Assembly: GCA_963422655.1 (NCBI GenBank)
Contig: OY730440.1
Span: forward strand, 2,294,001-2,358,000
Source: CATQHS01 sp963422655
GTDB lineage: Bacteria > Actinomycetota > Acidimicrobiia > Acidimicrobiales > Aldehydirespiratoraceae
Direction: 5' to 3'
DNA: 64,000 bases
In this document: positions 16,307 to 25,748 of the stretch, piece by piece
How positions within the stretch are numbered: the first letter of the stretch is position 1
Layout: each line of letters starts with the position of its first letter
Translations under genes and position numbers: made by a program
Notes under the pieces: generated by a model
What the model saw: only the letters and a program-made list of their open reading frames with translations
Told to the model about the DNA's origin: nothing
Database searches by the model: none

Positions 16307-17716
16307 TTGTTTGGGTTTGTTGCTGTTGCAGTGTTTTTTGGGGTTTGGGGGGTGGGTGAGTTTGATCCGTTGTGGGCGGTGGGCCCGACTGATGGTGTCG
16401 CCGGTGTCGGGTTGGTGAAGGCTTCACCGGCATCGGGTTCGGGTTCGGATGATGCTGGTGGTGTCGGGTTGGTGCGGGTTGGTGCGGGAGCGGGGTCGGG
16501 TGGAAGGTTGGGATTCCATGAGGTGTGGTCGGCTTGTTCAGGTCATGAACACCGCTCCGGTCGGGTGTGTCATGTTCATCCTTCTGGTTGTTATCAGTCC
16601 GGTGGAGCCCATTACTGTGGTGGGGATGAGGAGTTCGGGGGGTTTTGGTGGGAAACTGAGCCGAGGTGGGCGAAGATAGAAGATGAGGTGTTCGATCTGT
16701 GTGTCGATACCGAGGCGTTGTCTGTGCATCGGGCTCGACCGATAGAGCCTTCCCGTGAGTTAGACGATTTTCTGTTAGAGGTCATCAAAGATTTTCGGTC
16801 TCGAGAGGGGCTTACGTGTCCTTCGGACTGGCGGTACACTTATATCACTGAGACAGGACCGACCCCGTTGGGGACTTCACCGGCCGAGGTGATCAAATGG
16901 GCTGACGACTATGCCAGGGACCGTCAGCGTCGGGCCGCGAACGCTCCGCGTTTTCAACGTCCGTCCAATAACACGCTCGGGTTCGAGGGCCGTGACCTTC
17001 CGGTTGACTCACCTGTTGATGATGTCGTAGTGGTGCCCGAGTCGGTGACGGTGATCAATGCTACAGTACGCGGGTTGGTGCAGAACCGGTCCTGGAATCT
17101 GTGGGCTCGGGATGTGACCGTTACCGCTGGTGACCAACAGTGGCGGTTCCCGTTGACGGTACAACCCGGAGAGCTGGCCCCCTTCGAGATCGAAGACTGG
17201 ACCGGTACTACCGACCCGGCTGCTGTCGATCTGGTCGTTACCGCTTCGTTGACCCCGACCGTGGACATCAGCCGGGCCATCCATTTCGGCTATACACCGC
17301 AGAACAGGTGGCCGTTTTGGTTTACCTGGGAAGAGTATCTCGAAAACAACTACGGCCCCGAATGGGCGGTGCCCGAACCCCCCGCCGGCGAGTTTCGTTT
17401 TCCCAGATTTTCGATGGAGCTAACACCCCCCGACTCGCACCCTGACCTGGAGGATCAGATCCTCAACCAGACGATCGCCGATCTACGCGTCTACGTAGCT
17501 CTCTACAATCTAATCGATCCTCCGAACATGGGTCTGGAAGTCCTCGACGTGATCGAGCTCACCGCCTGGGACTTGGATCTGAACCCCGTCAAACAGATAC
17601 CCAACCCGTCTGGTCAAACCTACATCGATGTAGGTTTACACGCCTATGAACCCTTACTGATCTGGGCCGGAGGAGCCAACCAACCAGCCCCGCAACCCGA
17701 CACCCCCACCGAATAA
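16307..17716 (+). CDS. Secreted protein of unknown function
   Basis: A 469-residue protein starting at a TTG followed by a hydrophobic stretch (FGFVAVAVFFGVWGVG), consistent with a signal peptide. A Gly/Ser/Val-rich low-complexity region (30-65) and a Cys/His-rich patch (CSGHEHRSGRVCHVHPSGC, 81-99) follow, with further Cys near 104 and 130; disulfides or metal binding are possible. The C-terminal half contains beta-rich segments like an extracellular Ig- or FxLYD-type domain (SVTVINATVRGLVQNRSW, near 247-264) and ends in a Pro-rich tail. I do not recognise the family. The true start may be elsewhere in the G/T-rich 5' region, because no Shine-Dalgarno is near the TTG. Confidence 0.6.
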   Translation: MFGFVAVAVFFGVWGVGEFDPLWAVGPTDGVAGVGLVKASPASGSGSDDAGGVGLVRVGAGAGSGGRLGFHEVWSACSGHEHRSGRVCHVHPSGCYQSGGAHYCGGDEEFGGFWWETEPRWAKIEDEVFDLCVDTEALSVHRARPIEPSRELDDFLLEVIKDFRSREGLTCPSDWRYTYITETGPTPLGTSPAEVIKWADDYARDRQRRAANAPRFQRPSNNTLGFEGRDLPVDSPVDDVVVVPESVTVINATVRGLVQNRSWNLWARDVTVTAGDQQWRFPLTVQPGELAPFEIEDWTGTTDPAAVDLVVTASLTPTVDISRAIHFGYTPQNRWPFWFTWEEYLENNYGPEWAVPEPPAGEFRFPRFSMELTPPDSHPDLEDQILNQTIADLRVYVALYNLIDPPNMGLEVLDVIELTAWDLDLNPVKQIPNPSGQTYIDVGLHAYEPLLIWAGGANQPAPQPDTPTE

Positions 17717-17769
17717 AACACCAACACCCCGGCACAAACCAAGATCGTCGTCTACCCGGGTGCGACCGG

Positions 17770-17900
17770 TAGATGTCACGGGCCACCGTCAGCGACGTGA
17801 GGCCGTCCACCCGGGCGTGCAACCCGTCGGCCACGAGCGCGGCCGACCCGATACGCCGTCCGGTCCGGATCCGGTACGGGGGGCCACCAGCTCATTGCCG
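17770..17900 (-). pseudogene. Cation diffusion facilitator (CDF) efflux gene fragment
   Basis: On the minus strand the codons read GNELVA, then after a one-base frame change in a run of Gs at 17878-17883, YRIRTGRRIGSAALVADGLH followed by ARVDGLTSL. This is the conserved core of CDF zinc/cobalt/iron efflux proteins. Nothing else of the gene remains nearby. It lies in the 370-bp gap before the deaminase gene; the rest of that gap shows no gene. Confidence 0.7.
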
Positions 17901-18086
17901 AAGAAGTGATGACTCCGGTTGCGAGACTCCGGCTGCGAACAGCACTCCGACCGACTCCAAGGCCCGCATGCGTGTTCGTGCCCGTGATCCGGTTTTGTTC
18001 ATGTCCTCTTCGGGCCGGTTGCCGCAGTGCACAGTACTATTGAGGGTGACGCGCCGACCTTGCGGGGGATCTCTTAGGCTCTTGAC

Positions 18087-19106
18087 ATGACCGGCACGAC
18101 CGCGTTCATCGCGGGCCTCCCCAAGGCCGAGTTGCATATTCACATAGAAGGAGTCCTCGAGCCCGAGCTGAAGTTCGCCATGGCTGCCCGCAACGGGTTG
18201 GCGTTGCCCTACCGGACCGTAGAGGAGGTGCGGGCTTCGTATGACTTCGACGACCTGCCCACCTTCCTCGATGCTCGTTACGAGGGCGACACCGTGCTCG
18301 TGACCGAGGCGGACTTCTACGAGCTCGCCATGACCTACTTCGAGACGACCGCTCGGGAGAACCTGATCTACGCGGAGATCTTCTTCGATCCTCAGGCCCA
18401 CACGACGAGAGGGGTCGCTTTCTCGACGGTCATCGAGGGTCTGCGGCGGTCGCAGGAAGTCGCGGCCCGACGATTGGGTATCGATTCCCAGCTCATCATG
18501 TGCTTCCTTCGAGACCTCAGCGCGGAGTCGGCCGCTGAGGCTCTCGAGCAGGCCGAGCCCTACCGGGACTGGATCGTAGGAGTCGGCCTCGACTCCGACG
18601 AGAAGGGCAACCCACCGGTCAAGTTCAAGGAGGTCTATCAGTCCGCGGCGCAGCAGGGCTACCGCCTGACCATGCACTGCGACGTGGATCAACAGAACTC
18701 CGTGCGTCACATCTGGCAGGCCCTCGACGAGATCGGCGTCGAGCGCATCGACCACGGGGTCAACAGCCTCGAAGACCCAGCTCTGGTTCGAGAAATGATC
18801 GACCGGCAGATGGGACTCACCCTGTGCCCGATCTCGAACCGCTATGTGGTGGGGGACAGCCGATCGGCCGACATCAAGCGCATGCTCGACCTCGGGATGG
18901 CGCCCACGGTCAACTCCGACGACCCCGCCTATTTCGCCGGCTACATGAACGCCAACTTCGAAGCCGCAGCCGCCGACGGAGCCCTGACCATCGAAGAGAT
19001 CGTCCAGTTGGCCCGCAACGCCTTCGCCATCAGTTGGGCGCCCGAGGCCGACAAACGGGCCTACCTCGACCGGCTGGCCCGTTATGCCGCCAACCCTGGC
19101 ATCTGA
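18087..19106 (+). CDS. Adenine/adenosine deaminase family protein with variant motif
   Basis: A 339-residue metal-dependent aminohydrolase. H17 and H19 (ELHIHIEG), IDHG at 221-224 and NSDDP at 276-280 are the family metal and catalytic segments. DSDEKGNPP and the LPKAELHIHIEG opening are closest to bacterial adenine deaminases such as P. aeruginosa PA0148. The HAGE motif, whose Glu acts as proton donor in adenosine deaminase, is replaced here by H197-C-D-V-D. The purine substrate is therefore uncertain, and this may be a subgroup with another 6-aminopurine. No clear ribosome site precedes the ATG. Confidence 0.82.
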   Translation: MTGTTAFIAGLPKAELHIHIEGVLEPELKFAMAARNGLALPYRTVEEVRASYDFDDLPTFLDARYEGDTVLVTEADFYELAMTYFETTARENLIYAEIFFDPQAHTTRGVAFSTVIEGLRRSQEVAARRLGIDSQLIMCFLRDLSAESAAEALEQAEPYRDWIVGVGLDSDEKGNPPVKFKEVYQSAAQQGYRLTMHCDVDQQNSVRHIWQALDEIGVERIDHGVNSLEDPALVREMIDRQMGLTLCPISNRYVVGDSRSADIKRMLDLGMAPTVNSDDPAYFAGYMNANFEAAAADGALTIEEIVQLARNAFAISWAPEADKRAYLDRLARYAANPGI

Positions 19107-19183
19107 TCGGATCCGTGTTCGTCCCGCAACCGAGCCTCACCCGTAACCAGCCCGGCCTGAGAGTTCCTAGTCCCTGAGAGTTC

Positions 19184-20554
19184 CTAGTCGGCGACCATGG
19201 GTATGGCGGCTACCTTCTCGCGCCGTTTCAGCAGGTCAACCGTCCGCAGATGGATATCGGCAAGGGCTTCGGACTCGTCCAAGCCGCAGATTTCACCTTC
19301 GGAGACGCACTCCACTCCCTGTACCCAAACGTCACGGACGTCGCTGGCCCGGCCCGCGAACACCAGATTCCAGAGAATCGGGTCGTGGCCCTCCGATCCG
19401 GCGACGGGCATCAGGTGAGGTTGCCACAGATCCACCGTGATCAGGTCGGCCTGCTTGCCGACCTCGATCGAGCCGACCTCGTGATCGATTCCCAGCAGAC
19501 GGGCCCCGTCGATGGTCGCCATCCGAATCGCCTCACCGGCACCGACGGTAGTGGCGTCCAGACGAGTCACCTTCTGTAGCAGCGAGCCGATCTTCATGCA
19601 CTCCCACATGCTGACCGAGTTGTTGGAGATGGCGCCGTCGGTGCCGAGGCCGACCACCACTTCCTGGCTGCGAAATCGATCGAGGGGCGCGGCTCCTCCC
19701 GCCAGCTTCATGTTGCTCACCGGGCAGTGGGCCACGCCGGTGCCGGTCTCGGCCAGAATCTCTATCTCGGCGTCGTCGAGCCACACGCAGTGGGCCAGCA
19801 CCGAACCGGGCCGGAGGATGCCTCGTTGCTCGAATACGGGCACCGGTCTGTCGCCGAACAACTCGACGACGGCGTCGACTTCCTCCCGCTGCTCGCTGGT
19901 ATGGGTGTGGATGTTCACCCCGTACTGATCGGCCAACTCGCTCACCCGGCGAAACATGTATTCCGAGCAGTAGGTGATGTGCTCCAAGCCGAGCCACACC
20001 TTCACCCGCCCGTCGTGGGCACCATGACAGTCGCGTATTAGTTGCTCGTTCGTCTCGAGAGTCTCGAAGAAGTGCTTGGTCGGATGGTCCGCCGCGTAGG
20101 GCACCAAATGGACGCGTATGCCCAACCTGGCCGCAGCCTCGGCTCCCTTGTGCCCGAACCGGTACATGTCCATGACCGTGGTGGTGCCGCCCTTGAGCGC
20201 TTCCATGTAGGTGACCAGGTATCCGTGGTAGGCATCGTCGGGGGTGAGCACCTGATGCTCGCGTTGATACTCGGGCAGCCAGTCCATGAGTTGGGCGTTC
20301 TCGGAGTAGCCCTTGAGCAGGCTCGAATGACTGTGAGCGTCGATCAGGCCCGGCAGCACGGCCAATCGGCCCCCGCCGTCGATTACAGTGGCCCCGTCGG
20401 GAACGGCAACGGATCGGCTCGGGCCGACCGCAGTGATCTCGCTTCCGCTGAAGACGACCGATCCGGGGTTGAAGCAAGTGAAGCTGTCGTCGGCGCAGTA
20501 GATGACAGCGTTGGTTATGGCCGTCGTGCCGCCCTGAGATGACTGGTCGTTCAT
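19184..20554 (-). CDS. Amidohydrolase, SAH/MTA deaminase or guanine deaminase-like
   Basis: A 456-residue amidohydrolase of the TRZ/ATZ and SsnA-like group. Metal-site H74 and H76 (IDAHSH), GLEHITYCSE near 205, HTHTSEQ near 230, LAHCVWLDD near 270 and GLGTDGAISNN near 315 are all present, so it should be active. The family deaminates S-adenosylhomocysteine, methylthioadenosine, guanine or triazines. I chose ATG 20554, preceded by GGTGAGG; a longer frame to 20611 runs into the divergent promoter. It is divergent from the molybdoenzyme operon and convergent with the purine deaminase gene, so a purine scavenging role is plausible. Confidence 0.84.
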   Translation of the reverse strand: MNDQSSQGGTTAITNAVIYCADDSFTCFNPGSVVFSGSEITAVGPSRSVAVPDGATVIDGGGRLAVLPGLIDAHSHSSLLKGYSENAQLMDWLPEYQREHQVLTPDDAYHGYLVTYMEALKGGTTTVMDMYRFGHKGAEAAARLGIRVHLVPYAADHPTKHFFETLETNEQLIRDCHGAHDGRVKVWLGLEHITYCSEYMFRRVSELADQYGVNIHTHTSEQREEVDAVVELFGDRPVPVFEQRGILRPGSVLAHCVWLDDAEIEILAETGTGVAHCPVSNMKLAGGAAPLDRFRSQEVVVGLGTDGAISNNSVSMWECMKIGSLLQKVTRLDATTVGAGEAIRMATIDGARLLGIDHEVGSIEVGKQADLITVDLWQPHLMPVAGSEGHDPILWNLVFAGRASDVRDVWVQGVECVSEGEICGLDESEALADIHLRTVDLLKRREKVAAIPMVAD

Positions 20555-20672
20555 CGGTGCCTCACCAACGGGCACTGTAGCAGCGCGAGAACGCCGAATA
20601 CATTTGTGCAAGACTGCGGCAACAGTTCACCCAAGGCTACGGCAACAGTTTACCTCCACCAAGGCGGTCCAG

Positions 20673-23269
20673 ATGGAAACAGTTCAGGGGGCGCGATCGG
20701 GGACGGCCTACGGCGACGGCTGGGTTCGCAGCGCTTGCACCATCTGCTTGAACCGCTGCGGGATCCTCGCCCACGTCAACGACGACGAGGTGGTGGACAA
20801 GATTCTCGGAGATCCCGCCAACCCTCACAACCACGGCCGGACCTGCGCAAAAGGCGACGCCGGCTTCGAGGGGTTGAACGATCCCGAGCGGATCACCGTA
20901 CCGCTGAGACGAACCAACCCCGAACGAGGGGTCGGGGTGGATCCGAGGTGGGAGCCGATCAGCTGGGACGAGGCGCTGGACGCGATCGCGCAGAAGCTCT
21001 GCGAGACGATCGACGACGACCCGGAGAAGATCCTCTATACGAGCTTCGACGTCTTCCATCTGCGGGGGGCGCTGGCCGCCTCGTGGGTAACGGGCCTGGG
21101 GATGCCGGGTTACTCGACTTGGTCGGCTGCCATCTTCTGTGGCAACAACGTTCACGGCATTGCTTACATGAACCAGAACGCGTTCGAGGGCACACCCGAC
21201 CCCGACCACAGCAAATACATACTCAACTTCGGCTCACAATTCGGGTCCGTCGTCCATTACGACACGATGCACGCCACCCGGGCCCTGTCGGAACGCCGGT
21301 CCGATGTGAAAATGGTCTCGATCGACCCGGTGTGCAGTTCCGCCGCCGCCGTTGCCGATGAATGGGTGCCCATACGGCCGGGAACCGACGCGGCATTGAT
21401 CCTGGGCATGGTCGACCAACTGATCAACGAGCTCGATATCTACGACGCCGAGTTCCTCAAGAACTTCACCAACGCCGCCTACCTCGTCGGCAGCGACGGG
21501 CGATACATCCGCGAGCCCGGAGGCCACAAGCCGCTGGTGTGGGATCAGCACAACGGTGCCCAACCCTTCGACGCCGGAACCGCTGACGCAGCGCTGACCG
21601 GCGTCTACGAGGTGGATGGGGTCGAGGCCAAGCCCGGCTTCCAGGTGCTCAAGGACCACGTCCGCTCCTACTCGCCGGACTACGTCGAGTCGATCACCAC
21701 CGTTGCGGCCGAGAAGGTCCGCCGGCTGGCCCGTGAGTTCGGAGAGGCGTCCTGCATCGGGCAGACTATCGAGATCGATGGCGTGGAGCTCCCGTACCGG
21801 CCCGCCACCGCCATCTGGTACCGGGGTCTGTCAGCCCACAAGCACTCGATGCTCAACGGCCTGTCCATCATCTTGTTGCCCACCCTGATGGGCGCCCTCG
21901 ACGTGCCGGGCGGATTGCTCGGCGATCCCTGGGGTTTGATAGGCAAGGTGAAGGACCGGACCTACACCGCGACTGCAAGCCCGGAAGGCCTCATCTCTCA
22001 GGGGTTCATCGGAGGCGGCCGGGTCGGTGGCCTCTACCCGCCTCGCAAGGCGCGGGCACCCCGAACGACCGAGATGTTCGAGCTGATGCCGTGCGCCCCG
22101 TACGGCACGGTTTTCTCCCTACTGAACTCTGAGCAGCCGGACCTGTTCGGAACTCCGCCGTTCCCGTCGATGATGATCAACTTCCAGTCCAACATGATGA
22201 AGACTTCCGGTCCGCCTGAAATCGTGGAACGGTTCATCAAACGGATCCCGTTCGTCGTATCGATCAGCCGACGCTTCGAGGAGACGACCGAGATGGCTGA
22301 CATCGTGCTCCCCGACCTGCACTATCTCGAGCGACTGACCCCGTTCGTCTTCCAGCACCTGTCCTCCGGCGACGGAAGGCACTCGGTTTACGGAGCCAAA
22401 CCGGTCGTTTCGTCGAAGATCGAGGGCCCGGTGCCGGGCGAGCCCTATGTCGATGCCATGCAGATCTATCTCGAACTCGCCCGCCGAAGCGGAACCCTGC
22501 CCGACGTCTACGAGGCGTTCAACACCATCGCCAAGATGAAAGACGAGTACAGGCTCGACCCCTCCGAGCAGTACTCGTACTTCGAGATCTGTGATAGGTG
22601 GTTGAAGAACACGTTCGGCAGCGACAAAGGCCTCCAATGGCATCTCAGTGACGGGCTGTGGACCGACGACAAGACCGTCGAGGAGAAATACCCTCGCCCG
22701 TTCTTCGAGGCCCGAGCCCAGGTCTATTTCGAGTTCATGCTGCGAGCTCGAGACGATCTCGAACGCAAGGTCGAGGAGTTGGGCATTGCCTGGGAGACCG
22801 ACGACTACCAGCCGGTTCCCGACTGGAAACCAGGCCCGGCGTTCGAACGAACCGCTCCCCATGATCTTTTCGTTGTCAACATGAAGGTCCCGAACCACGC
22901 GCTGTCCCATACCCACAAGAACCCGATTCTCAGCACCCTCTCCAACCGGCACAACGACCTGAAGTCGGTGTGGATAAATCCCCAGACCGCGGCCGGGCGC
23001 GGGATCTCCAGCGGGGATCGCGTCGAGATCGAGACTTCGCAGGGCCGCAGGCAAACTGCTACGGCCCGAGTCACCCAACTGGTTCACCCTGAAGTGCTGG
23101 CCACCCAGGCTGCGGCGGGGGCTGGACCAAAGGCAGTGACGGCGACGAGGTCAACTTCAACGCGCTCTTGAACATCGACGTCGATCACATCGATTTCGTC
23201 TCCGGTGCGCTCGACTCCTGTATCGCGGCCGATGTGCGCAAGGTGTCCGTCGCCGGAGGTGCAACGTGA
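20673..23269 (+). CDS. Molybdopterin oxidoreductase, DMSO reductase family, frameshifted near the end
   Basis: A catalytic subunit of about 865 residues. C22, C25, C29 and C58 bind a 4Fe-4S cluster. C156 (AAIFCGNNVH) is a candidate Mo ligand. Molydop-binding segments are present at the C-terminus. No Tat signal is visible, so the enzyme is probably cytoplasmic and faces the membrane through its NrfD partner. As read, the frame ends at 23171. One G appears missing at about 23108-23109; shifting there restores QGCGGGWTKG and a reading through to TGA 23267-23269, which overlaps the next start (GTGA). This is either a sequencing error or a recent mutation. Substrate unknown; the operon also encodes a TPP decarboxylase. 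Confidence 0.8.
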
Positions 23270-23931
23270 CCCGCTGGGGAATGGTGATAGACGCCGAACG
23301 CTGCGTCGGCTGCCAGGCCTGCACCGTCGCCTGCAAGACCGAGAACCAGTCGCCCCACGACGCCTGGTATGCACCGGTCATCGAGTGGGAGGCCGGGGTG
23401 TACCCGGACGCCACGCTCAACTATCTCCCGACGCTGTGCAATCACTGCGAGGACGCCCCGTGCGTAACGGCTTGTCCTTCGGGAGCGATAAAGCGCCGCG
23501 ACGACGGCATCGTGATTGCCGATGAAGATGTTTGCATCGGCTCGCGGGCCTGCATGGCGGCCTGCCCCTACGGGGCGATCAACTTCCTCGAAAACAGCGG
23601 CACTGCTTCGATGCCGGGTTCTTCTGTGGCGTCCCAACCGAGCGTTCCGGAACGCTACGCCCGTCAACAGCACGTGCCCGGGGCGATATCGAAGTGCACC
23701 TACTGCGCGCACCGTATCGATTACGGGATCGAGAACGGCTTGGAGGTGGGAGTGCACCCCCTCGCCACTCCAGCCTGTGTGGTCACATGCCCGGCCGAGT
23801 GCCGGATCTTCGGTGACCTCGACAACCCGGACAGCAACGTCAGCCGTTACCTGGAGGCGAAGGGACCGGGAGAAGTGCTACGACCCGATGCGAAGACCAG
23901 CCCCAACACCAAATATGTAGGGCTGCCATGA
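23266..23931 (+). CDS. 4Fe-4S electron-transfer subunit (DmsB/NrfC-like)
   Basis: A 221-residue iron-sulfur protein with four Cys groups: C13/C16/C19/C23, C58/C61/C66/C70, C90/S93/C96/C100, and a last group starting at CTYCAHR near 145. In the third group the second Cys is Ser (CIGSRACMAAC), which could give a 3Fe-4S cluster or alter the potential. It links the molybdoenzyme to the membrane subunit. GTG 23266 overlaps the restored stop of the catalytic subunit, and its own end overlaps NrfD by 4 bp. Confidence 0.87.
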   Translation: MTRWGMVIDAERCVGCQACTVACKTENQSPHDAWYAPVIEWEAGVYPDATLNYLPTLCNHCEDAPCVTACPSGAIKRRDDGIVIADEDVCIGSRACMAACPYGAINFLENSGTASMPGSSVASQPSVPERYARQQHVPGAISKCTYCAHRIDYGIENGLEVGVHPLATPACVVTCPAECRIFGDLDNPDSNVSRYLEAKGPGEVLRPDAKTSPNTKYVGLP

Positions 23932-24917
23932 CCAGCCCTTCACTGGCGTCCGACCACACCGGAGCCCCCCTTCCCCGCAACGTCTTCATGGACCAGTTCA
24001 GCCTGGAACCCCGCACCCAACGGGTCTGGGATCTCAACCACGCTGTCTGGTTCACGCTGATGGGACTGGGTGGCGGTGTCTTTCTGGTCGGACGGTTCCT
24101 GAACCTCACTGAAGACCTCGGTCACTGGATCGGGATCCCGACGATCGATATGATCAGCTTCGCGGCCATAGCCGTCGGCGGTATGATCCTGGTTGCCGAC
24201 CTGGGTCGGCCACTCCAGTTCTGGAGGGCCTTCGCCAATGTGCGCACCAGTTGGATCAGTTGGGGGGCTTGGTCCGACCTCATCTTCTTGACGGTGGCCG
24301 GGTTGCTGGTATTACCGGCCCTGCGTTTCGGGGGCTCCCGGCCCTTCAGTGGGCTGGGCTGGGATCCTGATGGGAGCAACGGCGCCGGCCTGACCCTCGA
24401 GATCATCGCCGGTATCGCCGCGATGGTGGTCATGACCTATGCGGGAGCAGTGCTGGCCCGGCCCCGTTCTATTCCCTACTGGAGCTCTCTGGCGATACCG
24501 GTCCAATTTCTCCTCTCTTCGGCGGCCATGTCGGTGGCGGTGGTGCTGGTGATCGAGGTGATCGCCGACGAACCGATCAGCGGCGGTCAGATGGTGCTGC
24601 TCGCCGTCTTGGCGGCAGGCTTGCTGGTGGCTTTGGTAGGCCACCTGTTGACCCGCACCGATACGCCCGGCAAGAAGGAGAGCCTCGACGGGCTGCTGCG
24701 GGGCCGTTACCGCCATGTCTTCGTCGGGCTGGTTCTCGGTGCCGGGACGGCTTTGCCGGCGCTGCTGGGGTTCGTCGGTGCGGCTGTCGGAGATCTTCGG
24801 GACGCACTGTCGGTCATCTGCTTCGGGCTGCTCATATCGGGCGGGTTCCTTCTGCGGCTGATCACCCTACGGGTCGGCATCTTCCCCCCTGTGTACATCC
24901 CGTCGAACCAGCGATGA
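23928..24917 (+). CDS. NrfD/PsrC-type membrane anchor subunit
   Basis: A 329-residue integral membrane protein with about eight hydrophobic helices. RVWDLNHAVWFTLMGLGGGV at the first helix, DLGRPLQFWRAF after the third and a TSWISWGAW segment are hallmarks of NrfD/PsrC quinone-interacting subunits. It should exchange electrons between the quinone pool and the Fe-S subunit. ATG overlaps the previous stop. With the two preceding genes it forms a complete three-subunit CISM-type oxidoreductase. Confidence 0.87.
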   Translation: MTSPSLASDHTGAPLPRNVFMDQFSLEPRTQRVWDLNHAVWFTLMGLGGGVFLVGRFLNLTEDLGHWIGIPTIDMISFAAIAVGGMILVADLGRPLQFWRAFANVRTSWISWGAWSDLIFLTVAGLLVLPALRFGGSRPFSGLGWDPDGSNGAGLTLEIIAGIAAMVVMTYAGAVLARPRSIPYWSSLAIPVQFLLSSAAMSVAVVLVIEVIADEPISGGQMVLLAVLAAGLLVALVGHLLTRTDTPGKKESLDGLLRGRYRHVFVGLVLGAGTALPALLGFVGAAVGDLRDALSVICFGLLISGGFLLRLITLRVGIFPPVYIPSNQR

Positions 24918-24930
24918 ACCCGAGGGTTCG

Positions 24931-25227
24931 TTGACCACTATCGAGGTGTCGTTTTTCGGCACTTTGAGAAAGCGCGTCGGCTGCCGCCGACAACGGCTCG
25001 AGTTCGATTCATCGGAGGTCACCGTCCGATCCGTGCTGGAGAAGTTGATCGAGATCCAGGGTGAGGACTTCCGTGAATGGGTGATCAACGACTACGGCTG
25101 GGTCGATTCTCGTTGCATGATCTTCGTCGACGGTGAGCACCTCAACAGCGTCGAGTGCATCGATCACGATGTCACCGGCGCCGAGCGGTTGCAGATTGCC
25201 ATCGCCACGCCGATGGCGGGAGGCTGA
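24931..25227 (+). CDS. MoaD/ThiS-like beta-grasp protein
   Basis: A 98-residue ubiquitin-fold protein: SFFGTLRKRVG opening, SSEVTVRSVLEKLIE middle and a C-terminal Gly-Gly (MAGG), the site of thiocarboxylation in MoaD. It is longer than usual MoaD (about 80) by an insert near residue 55. A TTG start with GAGGG upstream is used. Being inside the molybdoenzyme operon, it probably donates sulfur for the pterin cofactor of this enzyme, as in aldehyde oxidoreductase clusters; this is inferred. Confidence 0.8.
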   Translation: MTTIEVSFFGTLRKRVGCRRQRLEFDSSEVTVRSVLEKLIEIQGEDFREWVINDYGWVDSRCMIFVDGEHLNSVECIDHDVTGAERLQIAIATPMAGG

Positions 25228-25231
25228 TGGC

Positions 25232-25744
25232 ATGGCCATGACCGGCGAGGCTCTGGATGCCGCTCACCAGGGCCTCAGGGCGGCCGGCATCGATTTCGTG
25301 TCGGGGCTGCCCGACGGCTGGCAGCGAGAGCTTCACGAACGGGTCGAGCTCGATCCTGACATCGATTATGTGTCTGTCGGTAACGAGGGTGTCGGGTTCT
25401 CGATCTGTGCCGGGGCCTGGCTGGGCGGCAAGAAGCCGGCCCTCATCATGGAGAACAGCGGGCTGCGGGTGGCATCGGAGTACATAGCGCGCATCTCACT
25501 GGGCACCGGAGTGCCCGTCACCTTGCTGTGCTCGTATCGAGGCGACGTCGGCGAGACTGAGCACTGGGGGATCCCTCATGGGATCGTGGCCGAGCCTCTC
25601 CTGGGGGCATTGCGGGTGAAGTACCTGGTAGTACGCCATGTCGAGGACTTGGCCAAGTCGATCATTCGGGCCAAACGGATGGCTGAGGCCCAACTTCATC
25701 CGGCGGCTGTGCTGGTGTCGGGTGATTGCGTCTGGGAGGACTAG
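25232..25744 (+). CDS. TPP-dependent decarboxylase, alpha (PYR) subunit, ComD-like
   Basis: A 170-residue pyrimidine-binding half of a thiamine-diphosphate enzyme. E52 in VGNEGVGFSICAG is the conserved Glu that activates TPP, and PALIMENSG matches sulfopyruvate/phosphonopyruvate decarboxylase alpha subunits. ATG 25232 was chosen because an extended frame overlaps the MoaD-like gene. It is followed four bases later by its partner. The substrate is probably a 3-substituted pyruvate, but sulfo-, phosphono- or another 2-oxoacid cannot be distinguished. Confidence 0.83.
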   Translation: MAMTGEALDAAHQGLRAAGIDFVSGLPDGWQRELHERVELDPDIDYVSVGNEGVGFSICAGAWLGGKKPALIMENSGLRVASEYIARISLGTGVPVTLLCSYRGDVGETEHWGIPHGIVAEPLLGALRVKYLVVRHVEDLAKSIIRAKRMAEAQLHPAAVLVSGDCVWED

Positions 25745-25748
25745 ACCG

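Noticed and set aside
16307..16500. Start of the secreted protein at GTG 16254
   Set aside because: Not in frame with the coding region; an in-frame TGA at 16265 limits upstream extension.
17892..18755. 287-codon minus-strand frame opposite the deaminase
   Set aside because: Shadow; the plus-strand frame contains every deaminase motif.
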